From assembly GCF_046569695.1 (NCBI RefSeq), contig NZ_JBKHUI010000002.1, positions 310,001 to 374,000 on the forward strand: a stretch of 64,000 nucleotides of DNA, written 5' to 3'. The DNA is from Kluyvera sp046569695. Its GTDB lineage: Bacteria; Pseudomonadota; Gammaproteobacteria; Enterobacterales; Enterobacteriaceae. Of this stretch, positions 1 through 9,100 are shown in pieces. The notes under the pieces were generated by a model. That model searched no databases. It was not told the DNA's origin and worked only from the letters and a program-made list of their open reading frames with translations. The first letter of the stretch is position 1; each line of letters opens with the position of its first letter. The position numbers were made by a program, and so were the translations under genes.

Positions 1-766
1 GATTTAAAAACAGGACCCGCCAGAACAGCCCGGCTTCGTTGATTACCGAACGCGCCAGCGGATCGTCCGCCGCCCGGTGCTCAAAAAAGGATCGCACTTT
101 GGTCAGCGCCAGCGCGGGGTAACTCACCGCCAGAACAAACCACAGAGGAGAGAAGCCAAGGTGCAACATCCAGCTAAAAAGCACGGCAAGTAAGGCCCCG
201 TGGATGACCCACATCAGCATGGCAGCAACCTGAACGTGGTGAAAGGCGGACCAGGCACTGCCCAACGTCTGCACGATATCTATCAGCGGTGCCAGCAACA
301 GCCGTCCAATAAAGGTGTTTCGCAGATGAATCACCCGCTTCTGCCACGGGCGAAACCGCGCCCAGCTTTCATCGCTAAAGTAATAAGACTCAGGATCGTC
401 CACCGGTACGGTAAGGTGGTCATTACGGTGATGCGCCAGATGAGAGTCGCGGTATAGGCCATAGGGATACCAGACCGCCAGAGGCAGCGTGCCAAAAAGC
501 TGGTTCAGCCGGGAAAATCGCGTGGGATGTCCGTGGATCAACTCATGCTGCAGCGACATGTACCAGGCGGTAAACCCGATAAGCAGCACGGTGGCGGGAT
601 ATAAACCCAGCGCCTGCCAGTTCGCCAGGGTCGCAAACCAGCCGCCATAAATAGCTATCATGATTAGCCAGGTCGGGAGTTCGCTGCGCCACAGGATGCT
701 GGTTGAAAGCTGGTGAATATGTTCTCGTTGTTGTTGGTGCAAATAGAGGGAGTTTCGTTTACCCAT
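1..766 (-). CDS. Fatty acid desaturase family protein, C-terminus cut off by window edge
   Basis: The minus-strand frame is open from an ATG at 764-766 to base 1, giving about 255 codons with no stop, so the C-terminus lies outside the window. The protein has hydrophobic segments and two of the histidine boxes of membrane fatty acid desaturases: HELIHGH near residue 74 and HLAHH near residue 109. The third box would be in the missing part. By family, such proteins are inner-membrane di-iron enzymes acting on acyl chains or related lipids; the substrate cannot be told here. It is the first backbone gene on the far side of the thrW island. Confidence 0.85.
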   Translation of the reverse strand, partial: MGKRNSLYLHQQQREHIHQLSTSILWRSELPTWLIMIAIYGGWFATLANWQALGLYPATVLLIGFTAWYMSLQHELIHGHPTRFSRLNQLFGTLPLAVWYPYGLYRDSHLAHHRNDHLTVPVDDPESYYFSDESWARFRPWQKRVIHLRNTFIGRLLLAPLIDIVQTLGSAWSAFHHVQVAAMLMWVIHGALLAVLFSWMLHLGFSPLWFVLAVSYPALALTKVRSFFEHRAADDPLARSVINEAGLFWRVLFLN

Positions 767-1100
767 TCCTTCAGACGCTCTTTCCGCCAGTGAATATATG
801 GCATGAAGATCCGGGATAACGCCTGAAATAACAAAGAACTTAAATCGCTATGCTTTGCCAGAAAAACAGGGGCAGCAGCGCGTGACATCAGATTAGCTAG
901 CTGACGATAATCATCGTACGAGCACAAGCGCCAGCATCTTTTCGTTTTATAGAAACCTGCGTCAAACTCAGATAGCCGATTATTTACCCGTTTTGAATTT
1001 GGCTTGTAACGGCAATAGGTGGATAACGCCGGGCGAATAAAACAGCCAACACCACGAAAAATAAGGGAAAATGGAGAATCGAGGATGATACGGGAAGAAA
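767..1100. other. Non-coding stretch between desaturase gene and island edge
   Basis: No credible gene is seen. It must hold the promoter of the leftward desaturase gene and ends at the first att-like core. A short leftward reading frame at 664-927 overlaps the desaturase in another frame and is not believed. Confidence 0.5.
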
Positions 1101-1119
1101 AAATGGTGCGGTAATAGGA
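1101..1119. repeat. att-like core, outermost copy of the thrW 3' end
   Basis: The core aaatggtgcggtaatagga resembles the last bases of thrW plus CCA (34985-35004), with one base missing and one changed. It marks the far end of the inner remnant element. Confidence 0.7.
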
Positions 1120-1181
1120 ACAAAATCATCAACACAAAGGCATTGATTTTTAATCACTTTACTTAATTCGATCTTTTAACA

Positions 1182-1201
1182 TACCCCCATAAGTACCCCC
1201 A
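1182..1201. repeat. Edge box pair, TACCCCC x2 with 12-bp period
   Basis: Boxes start at 1182 and 1194, 63 bp inside the core at 1101-1119. The same arrangement occurs at 3710/3722, 64 bp inside the next core. They are likely arm-type sites for the integrase or its directionality factor (inference). Confidence 0.55.
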
Positions 1202-1633
1202 AATGTTTGCATGTATGACTTAATTGCAGATCAGAACAACAAGATCAATCACTGCAATCGGCTCTGATTTAGTGCCTTATCTACAAAGGATGCTATTCAG
1301 TCCTTTTTTTAGTAGCGCTCAAAAGTATCAGGTATCAGCCTCATAGCCGAGCTCATTCACTGTAATGAAGGCCGCACTAGTAGATCTGGGTTTATTTTAA
1401 ATGACACTAAACGCCTTTTACTATGCTGGCGCATTTCAGTCCACTTCGGAATGGTTCGATTGACCGACGTTGCACTGCTCGCACATAACCTGCAGGTTAG
1501 ACAGTTTTTAACACCAGAGACGGGTATTTGCTACGTGGCTTGATATGACGTTGGTCGTAGTTGCTTTCAGAAGTAAGTCACGCTTGAAATATTAGACTGC
1601 CGCTTGCCAGGAACGCAGTCAGGTGTTCAAATT
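1202..1633. other. Non-coding stretch at the left edge of the remnant element
   Basis: No gene is supported. A 12-bp palindrome, aacctgcaggtt, lies near 1487. Nothing else was recognised. Confidence 0.4.
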
Positions 1634-3073
1634 TTATGCGGCAGTGTCGACTTCCATATAAGCCGTCAGAAATATCGTCCAACGTTCGTCCAAGTTGGTG
1701 GAGTTAATCGGCTTAACTGTCTTGATAGTCTTACCTTCATAAGCAGCCAGATCAGGATCGCTTTCCAAGATGGTGAGACTAAAATGTATTGTCATGGCCA
1801 GCGGATCAATCGCGCACATTCCAGCGTCAAACAAAGTATGCAAGTCGGCACGGAGCAGCAGGCCGTTTTTAAAGCTCGCACCACCTTTGCGGGCGTGCGC
1901 CAACAGGTGAGCCGCTTCGCAACGCATCAGGCTTGCACCGGAAATCACGCAGCGTTCAAAACAGTTCAACGCCACGTCAGCACGGAATTGTGCCTGTGTA
2001 CGGCGGCGCATACCGTAAAACGGTATATCGCCTTTAGCGTCGCGTTCCACCAGCTGACGAATTCGCGATTTACGTGGTTTGCGTACTCCCGATTTGCGCT
2101 GTTTTGACTGGCTTGGCTCTTCTTCTTTTGGACTTGAAATAACGACATCAGGCGCTGTTTCGGTAACTAATACCGCTTTTGTTGTATCAGAAACACCCTC
2201 AACTGGATCGGCACCGTAAATTTTGTTGTAAAACGGTTTTGTATATTCCAGCTCGTTCTCCAATTCAGGTTTAGGATCCGACTCAGGCACTAGCAGAACC
2301 AGTTTAGGCGTGGCCAGCAGAAGGAATTCAGGCATTGGAGCGAACATTTGCGCCACCGCTAGCAACTCATCCTCGGTTAACGATGCAGTAGCTAAAAAAA
2401 GCGCTATGCGTTCTTTCTCGGGAATTCTGTTGAGTTTCTTATGGTTCATCCCTACCCAGCGGCGATACGATAGCACTCTCATATGTGGGAGGCCTTGAGC
2501 AATTTCCAATGGGTATTTTGGATAAAGCATCTGCGGTAAATTTTTCGCTGAAACTGATGTAATTTTCTCTTCTGTAAGAGTTGTGTCTTTACGCATTAGT
2601 TTTGCTGTACGTGCAACCGCGGCTGCACGCTTTGCCTGTAATGCCTCAGATTCTGCCTTTTGCTTATTGATCTTCGCTATCTTGCGATCTGCGTCAGCGT
2701 TACCATATAGCTCCAACTGTTTGAGAGTGGCGATCACCTTGCTCTTATCCATCCCACGAGTGAAGGTATATGTCTTACCCTTCCAGTTAAAGCGCACGTT
2801 ATGCTGTTCAATGTGCACAATCGCATCACCCTGATCAGTTTTTTCAAAGAAAAATTGAAACTCGGCGCGGCTTATCTTCATGATTTCGCATGCTGCTACC
2901 GTGGCCTGTGAGTGAGCTAGCGTGTACGTAGAATCACGCGGACCGCAATGAACGGTGTTCCAACAACCCGGAGTCCAATTTCCGAAAGCGTAGTGATTTG
3001 CCTTCCAAACTCGTCGAGTATAATTAGCACGACTAATGACGTGCTTATAACCGTTGTGTTCACGAATAATCAT
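1634..3073 (-). CDS. HNH endonuclease domain protein with unknown N-terminal region
   Basis: A 479-residue protein. The C-terminal third carries an HNH_2-type core: a Cys in CVISG, then AAHLLAH, NGLLLRADLH and LFDAG, the pattern of His-Asn-His nucleases. The first 120 residues are basic and aromatic, residues 120-190 look helical and charged, and a linker rich in Lys, Arg and Ser (about 330-365) precedes the nuclease. I start it at the ATG at 3073 because a strong GGGGAAATGAA precedes it; an in-frame ATG 17 codons upstream has no such site. It is the only intact cargo of the inner remnant element. A role in defence or element biology is possible but not shown. Confidence 0.75.
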   Translation of the reverse strand: MIIREHNGYKHVISRANYTRRVWKANHYAFGNWTPGCWNTVHCGPRDSTYTLAHSQATVAACEIMKISRAEFQFFFEKTDQGDAIVHIEQHNVRFNWKGKTYTFTRGMDKSKVIATLKQLELYGNADADRKIAKINKQKAESEALQAKRAAAVARTAKLMRKDTTLTEEKITSVSAKNLPQMLYPKYPLEIAQGLPHMRVLSYRRWVGMNHKKLNRIPEKERIALFLATASLTEDELLAVAQMFAPMPEFLLLATPKLVLLVPESDPKPELENELEYTKPFYNKIYGADPVEGVSDTTKAVLVTETAPDVVISSPKEEEPSQSKQRKSGVRKPRKSRIRQLVERDAKGDIPFYGMRRRTQAQFRADVALNCFERCVISGASLMRCEAAHLLAHARKGGASFKNGLLLRADLHTLFDAGMCAIDPLAMTIHFSLTILESDPDLAAYEGKTIKTVKPINSTNLDERWTIFLTAYMEVDTAA

Positions 3074-3269
3074 TTCATTTCCCCGCTCGGCACGGCGATA
3101 TTTTGGCCTGCCAGCTGTTGTCAACTTCCGCGCAAACGGCGTTATATTAACGGCGAACGGCCTTACAAGTACTTATGTAGTCTTCCAGTTCTCGCGAGGC
3201 TATCAGTTCGCAGCCTTCCAAATCACGGTGTTGGCTTCAAACGGTAAGCTTCGTACCAGGAGCTGACTT

Positions 3270-3467
3270 TCAACGCCGCAAATCACGGCAGACAAAAGTT
3301 ACATTGCGAGGTCCGAGCAGCGCAGCTTTTTGGCTGTCCGTGTGCTTAAGTCGCCAATAGCGTTTTCCATTAGGGTTGACCAAAAGGTAAAGTCCCCCGC
3401 CATCTGAGAGTTTGTAAGGTTTATCTTTTGGCTTTGCGGTATCAACCTGGCGGGCGTTAAGTTTCAC
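3270..3467 (-). pseudogene. Truncated P4-family integrase, N-terminus only
   Basis: The GTG start at 3467 follows GGAG. The first 40 or so residues (VKLNARQVDTAKP, LSDGGGLYL, KRYWRLK) match the N-terminal domain of the intact integrase at 33640-34824 at roughly two thirds identity. Homology is lost near 3345 and the frame stops soon after. The arm-binding domain is incomplete and the catalytic domain is absent, so it is non-functional. The divergence from the intact copy suggests a separate acquisition rather than a recent duplication. Confidence 0.8.
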
Positions 3468-3498
3468 TGGGGGTATCTCCATAAGACCGAACAGCACA

Positions 3499-3518
3499 TA
3501 CCCCCGAATGTACCCCCA
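3499..3518. repeat. Edge box pair, TACCCCC x2 with 12-bp period
   Basis: Boxes start at 3499 and 3511, just upstream of the truncated integrase and about 110-130 bp from the core at 3628. The intact element has an identically spaced pair at 34855/34867. Confidence 0.55.
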
Positions 3519-3627
3519 TGTGCATGTAGATTTTGGGGTATGTCAGTAGACGTCAGAATACAAGCGAGAGCTGAAAGATGCCGATTATAAGGGGGTTTAG
3601 TGAACTTGAGTAGACTTTGAAAAATGC

Positions 3628-3646
3628 AAAATGGTGCGATAATAGG
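3628..3646. repeat. att-like core between the two tandem elements
   Basis: The core aaatggtgcgataatagga is the thrW end sequence less one C. It is shared by both elements: the right end of the remnant and the left end of the large island. Confidence 0.75.
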
Positions 3647-3709
3647 AACATAACAAAACCCATTCACCCATTGATAAATATAAATATTTTCTTGTTTCAT
3701 CTTTATAAA

Positions 3710-3729
3710 TGCCCCCTTTTGTGCCCCCA
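3710..3729. repeat. Edge box pair, TGCCCCC x2 with 12-bp period
   Basis: Boxes start at 3710 and 3722, 64 bp inside the core at 3628-3646, mirroring the pair at 1182/1194 of the inner element. Confidence 0.55.
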
Positions 3730-3828
3730 CCTTGTTTTTCATGGGACTCGATGAGCCTTTCATCGAGTCGCCAATATCACCAATTTCGTTACAGACCGTG
3801 CAAATCTTCTCGACTCTTGGAGCTCTCC

Positions 3829-4197
3829 TCACTGCCGTGATCGGCTAAGAACAATATTACTTACTTCCCGATACGAACAGCTGTTCATTAATCCGCATGC
3901 TCTCCTGGCATGAAGGATATCTGTCACAGTCAAATATGGCGCTTGTTCCTGTGAGGTAAATCCTGTGCGATCGCTACGTACTAACTCATGCTTTTCTACA
4001 AGAAAGTTAACGGCATTAGCCAGAGTGATACCGGCATCGATATGTTCCTGTATAACGGTTTGATCCCAGAACGGCGTATCGTTCAGGGTCAGACCATAGT
4101 GTTTTTCCAGTAGCCGTGTAAGAAGCATTTGCCAGACTGCAACGGGCGACAGACAAGGCTTCGCCGCCCGCGAAATTGTAGCAGGTAGAGTTTTCAT
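3829..4197 (-). CDS. cbtA: CbtA/YkfI-family toxin of a type IV toxin-antitoxin pair
   Basis: A 122-residue protein with the family hallmarks KPCLSPVAVWQMLLTRLL, HYGLTLNDTPF, HIDAGITLANAVNFLVEK and the end motif ILHARRACGLM. In E. coli, CbtA (YeeV/YkfI/YpjF) inhibits the cytoskeletal proteins MreB and FtsZ. The start at 4197 gives the usual family length; an upstream in-frame start at 4260 would overlap the antitoxin end. It follows cbeA by 20 bp on the same strand. Length and motifs look intact. Confidence 0.92.
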   Translation of the reverse strand: MKTLPATISRAAKPCLSPVAVWQMLLTRLLEKHYGLTLNDTPFWDQTVIQEHIDAGITLANAVNFLVEKHELVRSDRTGFTSQEQAPYLTVTDILHARRACGLMNSCSYREVSNIVLSRSRQ

Positions 4198-4217
4198 GTT
4201 TGCTCTCGTGAAATTCG

Positions 4218-4535
4218 TTAGCGTTGAGTGGGATAAATGGCGATATATACGTAGCCGCAACTACCAAGGGTATCGGCTTCGCAGGTAAAACCGTTGTGGT
4301 ACAGAGTGACACAGTGGGCATGGCGAGGATTCATTTCACCAGTAGTCAGCATTGATTCCATCTGACTGATAAAATGCGGGAATGCGACATCCAACTTCAG
4401 GCATTTGGCATCACTAAACTTACCGGTGATACTTGCTCGATCAGCCAGATAGTGCAGCCGGTTGCCCTCCTGCACTAGACGTGCTCCCAGGCGTGGCGTA
4501 ATATCCCGCTGCAGGCCCCATGTGATGTTGCTCAT
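4218..4535 (-). CDS. cbeA: CbeA/YafW-family antitoxin
   Basis: A 105-residue protein with the strongly conserved family text GARLVQEGNRLHYLADRA and TCEADTLGSCGYVYIA. It is closest by eye to YafW of CP4-6. Members counter CbtA-type toxins not by binding them but by stabilising MreB and FtsZ filaments. It lies directly upstream of the toxin gene on the same strand. Confidence 0.92.
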   Translation of the reverse strand: MSNITWGLQRDITPRLGARLVQEGNRLHYLADRASITGKFSDAKCLKLDVAFPHFISQMESMLTTGEMNPRHAHCVTLYHNGFTCEADTLGSCGYVYIAIYPTQR

Positions 4536-4553
4536 TTATAACCTCCTTTATTG

Positions 4554-4775
4554 TCAGTTCAGGGTAATACTCATCAGGCAGGCATACGGTCCGTTGCGGT
4601 CCTGGCGACGTTCTGCGTATACCGCCAGCACGCCGGGAATGTCAGGAACTACCTGACCGGTGTAATGACAGACACTGCCGCGCCACTGGTATCTGCCGGT
4701 GCAGTAGCGAAAAATACGGGAGGCCGGATGTTGACGGTAAATCGTCATCGCCCGGCGTTTACTGATAATTTTCAT
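4554..4775 (-). CDS. DUF987 family protein, YeeT/YkfH-like
   Basis: A 73-residue protein beginning MKIISKRRAMTIYRQHP, with CTGRYQWRGSVCHYTG and VLAVYAERRQDRNGPY, the DUF987 pattern. The start at 4775 gives the family's usual N-terminus; an ATG four codons earlier is possible. It lies between the RadC-like gene and cbeA in the same order as in E. coli CP4-44 and CP4-6. The function is unknown. Confidence 0.88.
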   Translation of the reverse strand: MKIISKRRAMTIYRQHPASRIFRYCTGRYQWRGSVCHYTGQVVPDIPGVLAVYAERRQDRNGPYACLMSITLN

Positions 4776-4783
4776 GTCATACC

Positions 4784-5260
4784 TCAAAGCAAACCGTGTT
4801 CAGCGAATGAATAGATTTGCCTGCCACCGACAATCAGATGGTCAGGGACGCGGATATCAACCAACTGAAGTACCTGAACCAGTCGCTGCGTAAGGGCTTT
4901 GTCAGCCTGGCTGGGCGTCGTCTCGCCGGAAGGATGGTTATGCGTCAGTATTACCGCCGCCGCGTTGAAATACAGGGCGCGCTTGACCACCTCACGGGGA
5001 TGGACCTCGGTGCGGTTAATCGTGCCGCTAAAGAGCGTCTCATGGGCGATAAGCTGGTTTTGGTTATCCAGATACATTACCCGGAACTCTTCCCGTTCAA
5101 GTGTGGCCATATGCAGCCGCAACCACTCCCGGACGGCATGAGTGGAGGTGAAGGCTACCCCAGGCTCATGCAGGTGCCGGTCCAGAGCCCTGAGAGCACG
5201 CTGGATGAGGCGCCGGTCCTGTGGCGTTATCTCGCCAGGTAAAAAGGAAAGTTGTTTCAT
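4784..5260 (-). CDS. RadC-like JAB-domain protein, YeeS/YkfG family
   Basis: A 158-residue protein carrying the RadC/JAB metalloprotease-like core: a Glu in HETLFSGTIN, the HTHNHPSGET-type motif (here LTHNHPSGETTPSQAD) and a downstream Asp. Despite the old name there is no good evidence that such proteins repair DNA. It is a standard part of the CP4 island module, 8 bp from the YeeT-like gene. It looks complete. Confidence 0.9.
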   Translation of the reverse strand: MKQLSFLPGEITPQDRRLIQRALRALDRHLHEPGVAFTSTHAVREWLRLHMATLEREEFRVMYLDNQNQLIAHETLFSGTINRTEVHPREVVKRALYFNAAAVILTHNHPSGETTPSQADKALTQRLVQVLQLVDIRVPDHLIVGGRQIYSFAEHGLL

Positions 5261-5275
5261 TCGTTGTTCCTCCGG

Positions 5276-5737
5276 TCAGTCGATGATGCGCAGAATGGCG
5301 TGGGCCTCTGGATGCTGCAGGGCATAGTCCCTCAGGCGGTAATAGTGCACGGTCATTGCGTCACACTCTGTACGGCAGGCGTGATGGCTGTATTCAATCA
5401 GGCAGACAGCGATACCGGCGGCTTCCGCGCTCATTTGCGCATCATTGCCGTTCATGCTGTTGAGCAGATGCCATTTATCGTCACTGTCAGCATCGGGAGC
5501 CATAAACGCGCCGCCATTGCTGAGCGTGTAAAAGGACCAGATGCCACCGTTGTACTCATCACAGAAGCGGTCCATCCCGGCGAAAATACGGGGTTCCAGC
5601 GTTATCCACTGCGGGATAGTGCCAAAGTGCTGCGGCCAGAAATCGAGACGCTGTTCGTCGGGTACCTGCGTTACGGTCAGTTCAAATTCAGATCCGTTAG
5701 CAGCAGATGCGAGGTTGTTTTGTGTCGCTATTGTCAC
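5276..5737 (-). CDS. Antirestriction protein, ArdB/KlcA (YafX) family
   Basis: A 153-residue protein with family motifs LDFWPQHFG, MDRFCDEYNGGIW and GAFMAPD. ArdB/KlcA proteins relieve type I restriction of incoming DNA, which would help the island establish after transfer. It lies 15 bp upstream of the RadC-like gene and is probably co-transcribed with it. Length is normal for the family. Confidence 0.9.
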   Translation of the reverse strand: MTIATQNNLASAANGSEFELTVTQVPDEQRLDFWPQHFGTIPQWITLEPRIFAGMDRFCDEYNGGIWSFYTLSNGGAFMAPDADSDDKWHLLNSMNGNDAQMSAEAAGIAVCLIEYSHHACRTECDAMTVHYYRLRDYALQHPEAHAILRIID

Positions 5738-5839
5738 GGGTATGTCTCCGTTAATAAAAAACGCCAGCGGCGATGGCTGGCGTATGAGGTAATAAAGCGT
5801 GTTCGGGAAGGTGAAATGTTGCTGGTAAATGATTCGGCG

Positions 5840-6079
5840 TCAGCGGGGGAAGGTGTCAGTGCAGATGCCTGACCTGCGGATATAGTGGTTAAGACCTTCA
5901 CCGGCATCCGGTTCAAAATTCCATGCCCGCCAGACCATGCAGCCATCATCGTCACGTACAACCAGACAAAAATGCGTGTTCTGGTCATCTTCGATGGTGA
6001 CGTTGTGGTTCCGACTGATAATGGCTTCGGCCTGCTGCCGGGTGAACGGCCCCGGTGGCAGTAAGTGAGATTCAGGCAT
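5840..6079 (-). CDS. DUF905 family protein, YkfF-like
   Basis: A 79-residue protein with LLPPGPFTRQQAEAI, DDGCMVWRAWNFEPDAGEGL and IRRSGI, as in YkfF of CP4-6. The start at 6079 is chosen because AAGGAG stands just upstream; an ATG 14 codons earlier lies inside the antigen 43 terminator region. The function is unknown. Confidence 0.85.
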   Translation of the reverse strand: MPESHLLPPGPFTRQQAEAIISRNHNVTIEDDQNTHFCLVVRDDDGCMVWRAWNFEPDAGEGLNHYIRRSGICTDTFPR

Positions 6080-6097
6080 GACGCGCTCCTTAAATGC

Positions 6098-6129
6098 AAA
6101 AAGCCCCTGCTGGCTGAGCAACAGGGGCT
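6098..6129 (-). terminator. Rho-independent terminator of agn43
   Basis: Arms AGCCCCTG (6122-6129 read on the minus strand) and CAGGGGCT (6102-6109) enclose a 12-nt loop and are followed on the minus strand by TTTTGCATTT. It sits 43 bp after the agn43 stop. Confidence 0.8.
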
Positions 6130-6171
6130 GTGAGAACTGCTGATACCACTCAAGTCAGAGTGGCCGGATTA

Positions 6172-9100
6172 TCAGAAGGCGACGTTCAGTGTAGCCTGAC
6201 CGTTGTAACCGTCAGCACTGTTGCCGCTGACGCTGCGGGTATAGCCTCCCTGTACACCCAGCGTCACGTTCTGGCGGACACGCGCTTCAATACCTGCCTG
6301 CAGGTCAAGCGAGGTGCCATCCTGAGACGGGGTGAAGCTGACATTGCTGCCTGCAGCCGCCGTGCCCATGCTCATATCGCCGTCTGAACTGAAGGTACGG
6401 ATGACCGACGGACGCACCCACCAGTTCACCGGCAGCTCGCTTGCGCTGCGCTTGATGCTGTCAGCAAACCCTGCGACTGCAGAGGTGCCCTGGCCGAAGT
6501 CCATTTCAGACGAACTGCCGAAACGAATACCAACGCGGACATGTTGCGCACTGCCGTCACCAAAGTTCACGTAACCGCCGTTGTCATGCCCGTTATCCAG
6601 AGACAGTCTCTGCCAGACGTACTGCAGCTGTGGCTCCAGCACCAGTCCCTGACTGATGTTAAACGGCAGACCGGTTTCCACAGAGGCCAGCCAGCCGGTG
6701 CCGTCAGTTTCAAAACGGTTATCCGCAGAGCTGGCCTTCAGGCTGTGACGGGAGCCCTGTGCCACTACATCGGCCCACAGCCCGCTGGTATCATGAACTG
6801 CCGTCAGATACCCGCCGAGGCTGTACACGGTGTCGCGCACACTGCCTGCCGCAGAGCGGTCATCGTTTTTCACATCCACCAGCGACTGGCCTGCCGCGCC
6901 ATACAGGCCACTGGTCAGGGAAAGCGAGCCGTTATCACGCTTCAGCAGGTCTCCGCCGAGCTGGATGAAGCCGTAGCTGCCGCTGCTTTCCGGAGTGTCG
7001 CCCCGGGCAATACCTCCGTTACCGTCATGCCCGGTATGCCCGCCCTGAATACGCCCCCAGAGCCCCTGGTCGTTCACCGCACTGCTGCGCTGGCTATATG
7101 TTCCGGCCAGCGCCCGGTCGTAATCCATGCTCTGCGCAAACAAAGAGGCGTACAGTGCCACTTCGGCACGGTAGCCCGCTTCACTGGACAGATACCAGTT
7201 TTCATCGGCACTGCCGTGGCTCAGAGTGTAGTTGTACGCCCCGGCCTGCAGTTTGCGGCCCAGCGCAAAGGCTCCGGCTTCGGTGGTGGCTCCATTAATC
7301 GCCTCCACCACTTTGATACCGCTGCCGGTTGTCGCCAGCCCCAGCCCGGCATCACCGGTATTGGTGAAGTTCAGCCAGGTTTTACCGGTTGCCTGCCCGC
7401 CGTCAATGACCAGCATATCGGTCGGGAAGGCCGGGTCATCAAGACGAATAGACAGGTTAAGGGTGCCGTTGCGGCCCGTCAGATTCTTGACCGTCAGCGT
7501 TTCAGGGACAAACGAACCGTTTGCCGGTGCAGGCGAAAAGCTGATGGTTCCGGCGTTATCCAGGTTATCAAGCACCGATTTCACCGCTGCACCGCGCTGA
7601 ATATTCCAGCTTGCACCGCTGTCGAGTGAGACGTCAGTCGGGTCAATCGCCCCGTTCATCACGGAGTTGCCGGTCAGGCGGACCTGCGTACCGGACTGCG
7701 CAATGATATCGCTGTTGATAATGGCATTGTTCAGCGCCAGCGTACCCTGATTCAGGTTTACCTGTGACTGGGACAGTGTGCCGTTGCTGACCGTCAGGAT
7801 GCCGTCACCGTCCTTGAGTAGCTGCCCGTCACCGCTTACCGAACCGCTGATGACCGCGTTCTGACCGTTACCCGTGCTGAAGTGCAGTTGTCCGCTGTTG
7901 GTGGCGTCCCCCGTCAGCGATGCACCGTCGCCAAATGAGGTGGTGCCGGTGAGCGTTCCGCCCTGTGCCACTTTCAGCGTGCTGCCTGCCCCGATGGTGG
8001 TGTTATCCGCACTGCCATTACCCAGTACCGTGAACTGACTGCCATTATCAAGACGCAGGTTACTGGCTTTACCAGTTGCACCGTCAATGCCGAATGCGCC
8101 AGAGGTGTTTGTGCCGCTGACCGTTGCGCCGGTATCGGCAATCAGTACACCCCCGTCATGCATCACGATGTTCTGCGCCTTACCGCCGGAGGAGACTGCC
8201 AGAATACCGCCCTGATTAACCGTAGTGGTATCGGCGCTGCCGTTACCCAGCACATCAAGACGCCCGCCGTTTTCCAGCAGCACGTTAGTGGCACTGGCAG
8301 TCGCGGCATCGACGCTGAAGTTACCCAAACTGTTGGTCCCGGACACGGTGGCACTGGTGTTCGTCACCAGTGCGCCCCCGGCATTCTGGGTAACGTTCGT
8401 GGCATTGCCTCCGGCACTCACCTGCAGTTTGCCGTCTGTGTTGACCGTGGTGTTGTCCGCTGTCGCACCGCTTTTCACCACCTGCCAGCCGCCTGCATTG
8501 ATTACCGTATCAGTTGCGGATGCACCGGCATGCACGTACTGATTACCGCCATCCAGGCGGGTATGGGTTGCCGAACCGTGCACACTCTGGTCGCCACCCG
8601 CTTTTATCACTGTGCCGGTGGCAAGCCCACCAGCGGCAATAATCTGACGACCATTCGCACTGATGGTGGTATCGGTGGCGGTGCCAGATACAAACATTCC
8701 GTCACTGTTTTCCGCATCCGGGCCACCCTGTGCACCGGTGTTGACCACGGTACCGGTCGCCTGCGCCCCGGCCTTGACCAGCTGATATCCACCTTCATTA
8801 ATGACGGTACCTGCTACGCTGCCACCACTGTGTACCCACTGCGCCCCGCCATTGAGTACCGTATCTGATGCCTGACCATGTACGCTCTGACCGCCGCCGC
8901 TGTTGACGGTGGTGTCCGTGGCGCTGCCGCCTGCCAGTACACCCTGCAGACCATTACCGTTAATGGTCGTCTGGTTTGCCATACCCCCGGCCTGAACAAA
9001 CTGACCACCGCTGTTGGCCTCGTCGTCATCGCCGTATTCCTGACCGGTGCTGATGACCGTGTTGTTTGCCGTACCGGATACCAGCTGGGTGTCATGGTTG

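Larger units (their letters stand above)
1101..3646. mobile_element. Remnant of a P4-like integrative element (inner, tandem copy)
   Basis: It is bounded by thrW-end core copies at 1101-1119 and 3628-3646. Inside both edges is a pair of TACCCCC boxes with 12-bp period (1182/1194 and 3499/3511). The order is core, box pair, HNH gene, truncated integrase, box pair, core, which matches the edge arrangement of the larger neighbouring element. At 2.5 kb with an integrase reduced to its N-terminus, it is a decayed element that could not move by itself. Confidence 0.75.

Noticed and set aside
664..927. 87-codon leftward frame at the left end
   Set aside because: Overlaps the desaturase gene in a different frame; the desaturase has clear histidine boxes.
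6541..7629. 362-codon frame opposite agn43
   Set aside because: Antisense shadow of the repetitive, GC-rich antigen 43 gene; no domain or ribosome site.
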